Shown: one piece after another, positions 29,727-32,333 of the stretch | Numbering within the stretch: position 1 is the stretch's first letter | How the letters are laid out: every line of letters starts with the position of its first letter | Source: Actinomycetota bacterium | GTDB lineage: Bacteria; Actinomycetota; Nitriliruptoria; Nitriliruptorales; Nitriliruptoraceae | Assembly: GCA_018335555.1 (NCBI GenBank) | Contig: JAGXST010000099.1 | Location: forward strand, 1 to 32,333 | Length of the DNA stretch: 32,333 nt | Direction of reading: 5' to 3' | The notes under the pieces: generated by a model | Databases searched by the model: none | Told to the model about the DNA's origin: nothing | The model's input: only the letters and a program-made list of their open reading frames with translations | Program-made: the position numbers and the translations under genes

Positions 29727-30121
29727 TCACCGGTGCACACGTGTTGGCGACCGTCGGCACCCTCGGCACGGCCGGCGTCGCCCTGCACCTCGTCCGACGC
29801 CACAGCCTCAACGTGCGCTACGCCATGCTGTGGATCGCGCTCTCGGTGAGCATGCTCGTCGTGATCGCCTTTCCCGGACTGCTCGACCGGGCAGCCACGT
29901 TGCTGTCGATCGTCGAACCGGCAGACGCGCTGTTCTTCCTCGGCTTCCTGGTGTTGTTCGCGATCGTCCTGCAGTTGTCCTTCGCGATCTCCAAGCTCGA
30001 GATGCACACCCGCACGCTCGCAGAGGAGGTCGCCCTGCTGCGCCTCGAGGTCGAGACCGTCGACCGGGTCGGACACGAGCCGGACCCCGACGCCGAGCGG
30101 CGTCGACCGCAGATCTACTGA
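29723..30121 (+). CDS. DUF2304 family small membrane protein
   Basis: Two to three hydrophobic segments, RRHSLNVRYAMLWIALSVSMLVVIAFPGLLD, LFAIVLQLSFAISKLEMHTRTLAEEVALLR; adjacent to GT2, a common pairing. Confidence 0.8.
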   Translation: MITGAHVLATVGTLGTAGVALHLVRRHSLNVRYAMLWIALSVSMLVVIAFPGLLDRAATLLSIVEPADALFFLGFLVLFAIVLQLSFAISKLEMHTRTLAEEVALLRLEVETVDRVGHEPDPDAERRRPQIY

Positions 30122-31203
30122 CGCGAGTCGGACGCCAACAGCTCGGCCAGGATCGTGTCACTCGGCCGCGCCTCGAGGCGAACCTCGTCGCGGCGGTACG
30201 CGCCCGGATCGGCCAGGAACGCCGAGATGCGGGCGGGGTCGTAGCCCGAGACCACCACGTTGGCACCGAGACCGTCGGGCCGTTCGGTCCTCGCCCGCCA
30301 CAGCAGGCACGGCACACCGAGTGCCGCCGCCTCCTCCTGGATCGAGCCGCCGTCGGTGAGCACGAAGGGCGCGGCCGCGACCATCCGGCTGAACTCGCGG
30401 TGCGGCACGAGGTCGCTGACCTCGATGCCGGCGGCGAGCAGTCCGGCCACCAGCCCGTGCCTTTCGAGCAGCAGGCGGGTCGGCGGGTGCAGGACGAAGC
30501 GCACCCGGGCGCCACGTCCGATGCGGGTCGCGAGCGCCACGAAGGCACGGAGCCGGGCGGGACGGTGCAGGTTCTCGAGTCGGTGGAGGCTCAAGACGAC
30601 AGGCCCGGACGCGACCTCTGGCAGATCGTCCCCGAGCGCATCCCGCAGCGCGTCGACGACGGTGTTCGCACGGGTGGCCACGATGCGCCCCCGCAGGCGC
30701 ATCGCCCGGAGGTTGGCAACCGCCACCTCGTCCGGTGCGAAGAGGAGGTCGGCGCGCCGCATGACCAGGATGCGCACGAGTTCCTCGGGGAAGGGGTGGA
30801 ACAGGTGACGCGAGCGCAGGCCGGCCTCGACGTGTGCGACCCGCAGACCGGCACGTCTGGCCAGCACGGCCGCCAGCCACGTCGACACCGTGTCGCCGTG
30901 GACCACACACACCCCGCCATCGTCGCCGAAGACGCGAGCGCGGAGCCTGGAGGGACGCAACCACAGACCGAGCAGCCGCAGGGTCCACGCGATGCCGTGC
31001 ACGATCGTGGCGACATCACGACGACCACCGAGTCGGACGTCGGGCTCGCGCACACCGAGGTCGGCACGCAGGTCACCGGCCATGCCCGCATGTTGTCCCG
31101 AGTCGATCAGCCGGTAGGGGATGCCCCGGTGGTCCATGAGCCGGAGCAGTGGCGCCAACTTGATGTACTGGGCCTTCGTGCCCGAGAAGACGTGCAGAGC
31201 CAC
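30115..31203 (-). CDS. WecB-like UDP-N-acetylglucosamine 2-epimerase family protein (divergent)
   Basis: VFSGTKAQYIKLAPLL, DSGQHAGM, VVHGDTVST, HVEAGLRSRHLFHPFPEELVRIL, LSLHRLENL, LTDGGSIQEEAAALGVPCLL, TERPDGLGANVVV; GTG at 31203 chosen as start (uncertain). Confidence 0.78.
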   Translation of the reverse strand: MALHVFSGTKAQYIKLAPLLRLMDHRGIPYRLIDSGQHAGMAGDLRADLGVREPDVRLGGRRDVATIVHGIAWTLRLLGLWLRPSRLRARVFGDDGGVCVVHGDTVSTWLAAVLARRAGLRVAHVEAGLRSRHLFHPFPEELVRILVMRRADLLFAPDEVAVANLRAMRLRGRIVATRANTVVDALRDALGDDLPEVASGPVVLSLHRLENLHRPARLRAFVALATRIGRGARVRFVLHPPTRLLLERHGLVAGLLAAGIEVSDLVPHREFSRMVAAAPFVLTDGGSIQEEAAALGVPCLLWRARTERPDGLGANVVVSGYDPARISAFLADPGAYRRDEVRLEARPSDTILAELLASDSRQ

Positions 31204-31243
31204 CGGTGCCGCCGCCTTCGTCGTGCGAGGTGTGTGCTGCGGG

Positions 31244-31249
31244 AGCGTA
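31244..31249 (-). promoter_or_regulatory. Candidate -10 element (TACGCT) for the wecB-like gene
   Basis: TANNNT hexamer about 40 nt upstream of the proposed GTG; divergent from TAGCGT at 31275-31280. Confidence 0.25.
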
Positions 31250-31274
31250 ACTCGGGTCCGCACTGGTCGACGGC

Positions 31275-31280
31275 TAGCGT
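31275..31280 (+). promoter_or_regulatory. Candidate -10 element (TAGCGT), leaderless geometry
   Basis: Hexamer ends 6 nt before ATG at 31287. Confidence 0.4.
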
Positions 31281-31286
31281 CGCGAC

Positions 31287-32129
31287 ATGGCGCACCGGCT
31301 CGTGTTCCGCTTCGACGTCGACAGCCACCGCTGTCTCGGCGAGGGAACCCGCGCGCTCTCGATGGTCGCCGCACGGCACGACGTGGCCTTCACGTTCTTC
31401 GTGCACATGGGCCGCGCGACCGACCGTGGCCGGCTGGCCCGGTCGGTGGTGCTGCGACGCGTCACCGGCAACGACGTCCATCGCCTGTCGACGCGGCGGA
31501 AGCTCGGCACCGCAGGCCTGTTGCGATTGGCCGTCACGAATCCCCTGGTCGGCGCCGCCGACGGCGAGGAGATCCGTCGGTTGGTCGCCGCCGGCCACGA
31601 GGTCGGACTCCACGGCGGTCGCAACCACCGCTCGTGGCAGGAGTCGGCGGACCGCTGGGACCACCGGCGGCTGACCGCCGAGATCGGCTGGGGGCTCGCA
31701 CGCCTGCGCGCTGCCGGCGTCGATGCGCCGGACGGGTTCGCCTCACCGGCCTGGACCACCTCGTCCGCGGTGGCGACGGTCGCGGCGGACTTCGGGTTCT
31801 CCTACCTCGCCGACCGGCACGGCACGGTGGCCGATGTGTTCGACCTCGGCGGACCTCTCCCGGAGGTGTCCACCAACCTGCTCGGAGAACCCGGCGGCGT
31901 CGGCTATCTCGAGTGGTGCCGCGCCAAAGGCTGGTCCGACCGCCAACTCCTCGACGACTTCGCCTGCCGTCTGCATGCGATCGACGACCTCGCCGTCGTC
32001 TACGACCACCCCTTCTGGGCCGGGGTCCACGACGCCGACCTGGTCGACCGCATGCTCGGCATCGCATCGCGACAGGGCGTCGAGGTCCTCACACTGGGCG
32101 CTGCCGTCGCGCGGGAGTTGCGCGGGTGA
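31287..32129 (+). CDS. NodB/ArnD-like polysaccharide deacetylase family protein
   Basis: LVFRFDVDSHRCLGEG, VAFTFFVHMG, LVAAGHEVGLHGGRNHRSW, GFASPAWTTSSAVATVAADFGFSYLAD. Confidence 0.75.
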   Translation: MAHRLVFRFDVDSHRCLGEGTRALSMVAARHDVAFTFFVHMGRATDRGRLARSVVLRRVTGNDVHRLSTRRKLGTAGLLRLAVTNPLVGAADGEEIRRLVAAGHEVGLHGGRNHRSWQESADRWDHRRLTAEIGWGLARLRAAGVDAPDGFASPAWTTSSAVATVAADFGFSYLADRHGTVADVFDLGGPLPEVSTNLLGEPGGVGYLEWCRAKGWSDRQLLDDFACRLHAIDDLAVVYDHPFWAGVHDADLVDRMLGIASRQGVEVLTLGAAVARELRG

Positions 32130-32333
32130 ACGCCCGGCGTGGAGGGCTGCTCGTCGTCGTCCTCGGATGCCACGGCTCGGGCAAGTCGACGCTCGTGGCC
32201 GCCGTTGCCGACCAACTGCGTCGGCGCGACCTGCGCGTCGATGAGTGCTATCTCGGCCGGGCGCAGGACCCGCGGCTGATCGCGCCCTTGCGCCCCGCCA
32301 TCGAGTCGCTCGCACACCGGCTCGTGGCCCGCC
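32126..32333 (+). CDS. P-loop kinase (thymidylate kinase-like), truncated by the window end
   Basis: GTG overlapping deacetylase stop; LLVVVLGCHGSGKSTLVAAVADQLRRRDLRVDECYLG Walker A. Confidence 0.6.
   Translation, partial: MNARRGGLLVVVLGCHGSGKSTLVAAVADQLRRRDLRVDECYLGRAQDPRLIAPLRPAIESLAHRLVAR

Overview
High-GC, actinobacterial-looking chromosomal window read from the supplied ORF track. The minus-strand left half is mostly housekeeping: an LpdA-type flavoprotein, the methylmalonyl-CoA mutase catalytic subunit, sdhB/sdhA/sdhC, a mycoredoxin-like glutaredoxin, an alpha/beta hydrolase and trpS. A plus-strand GGDEF/EAL protein interrupts it. From about 11.15 kb there is a plus-strand GNAT / histidine kinase / NarL-type response regulator set. 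It is followed by an unusually compact 12-gene run (about 13629-30121) in which nearly every gene overlaps or abuts the next. The run encodes a degenerate receiver, a large HEAT-repeat protein, a PelF-like GT4 glycosyltransferase with a HEAT-like tail, a PelG-like membrane protein, two paralogous GT-C-like membrane proteins flanking a TolB-like beta-propeller lipoprotein, a Wzx-like flippase, an HprK-like P-loop protein, a methyltransferase, a DPM1-like GT2 and a DUF2304 protein. A divergent WecB-like epimerase, a NodB/ArnD-like deacetylase and a truncated P-loop kinase follow. My main candidate for an undescribed system is this Pel-like but PelA/B/C/D/E-less surface-glycan assembly locus. All family calls are from motif recognition by eye; no database search was run.
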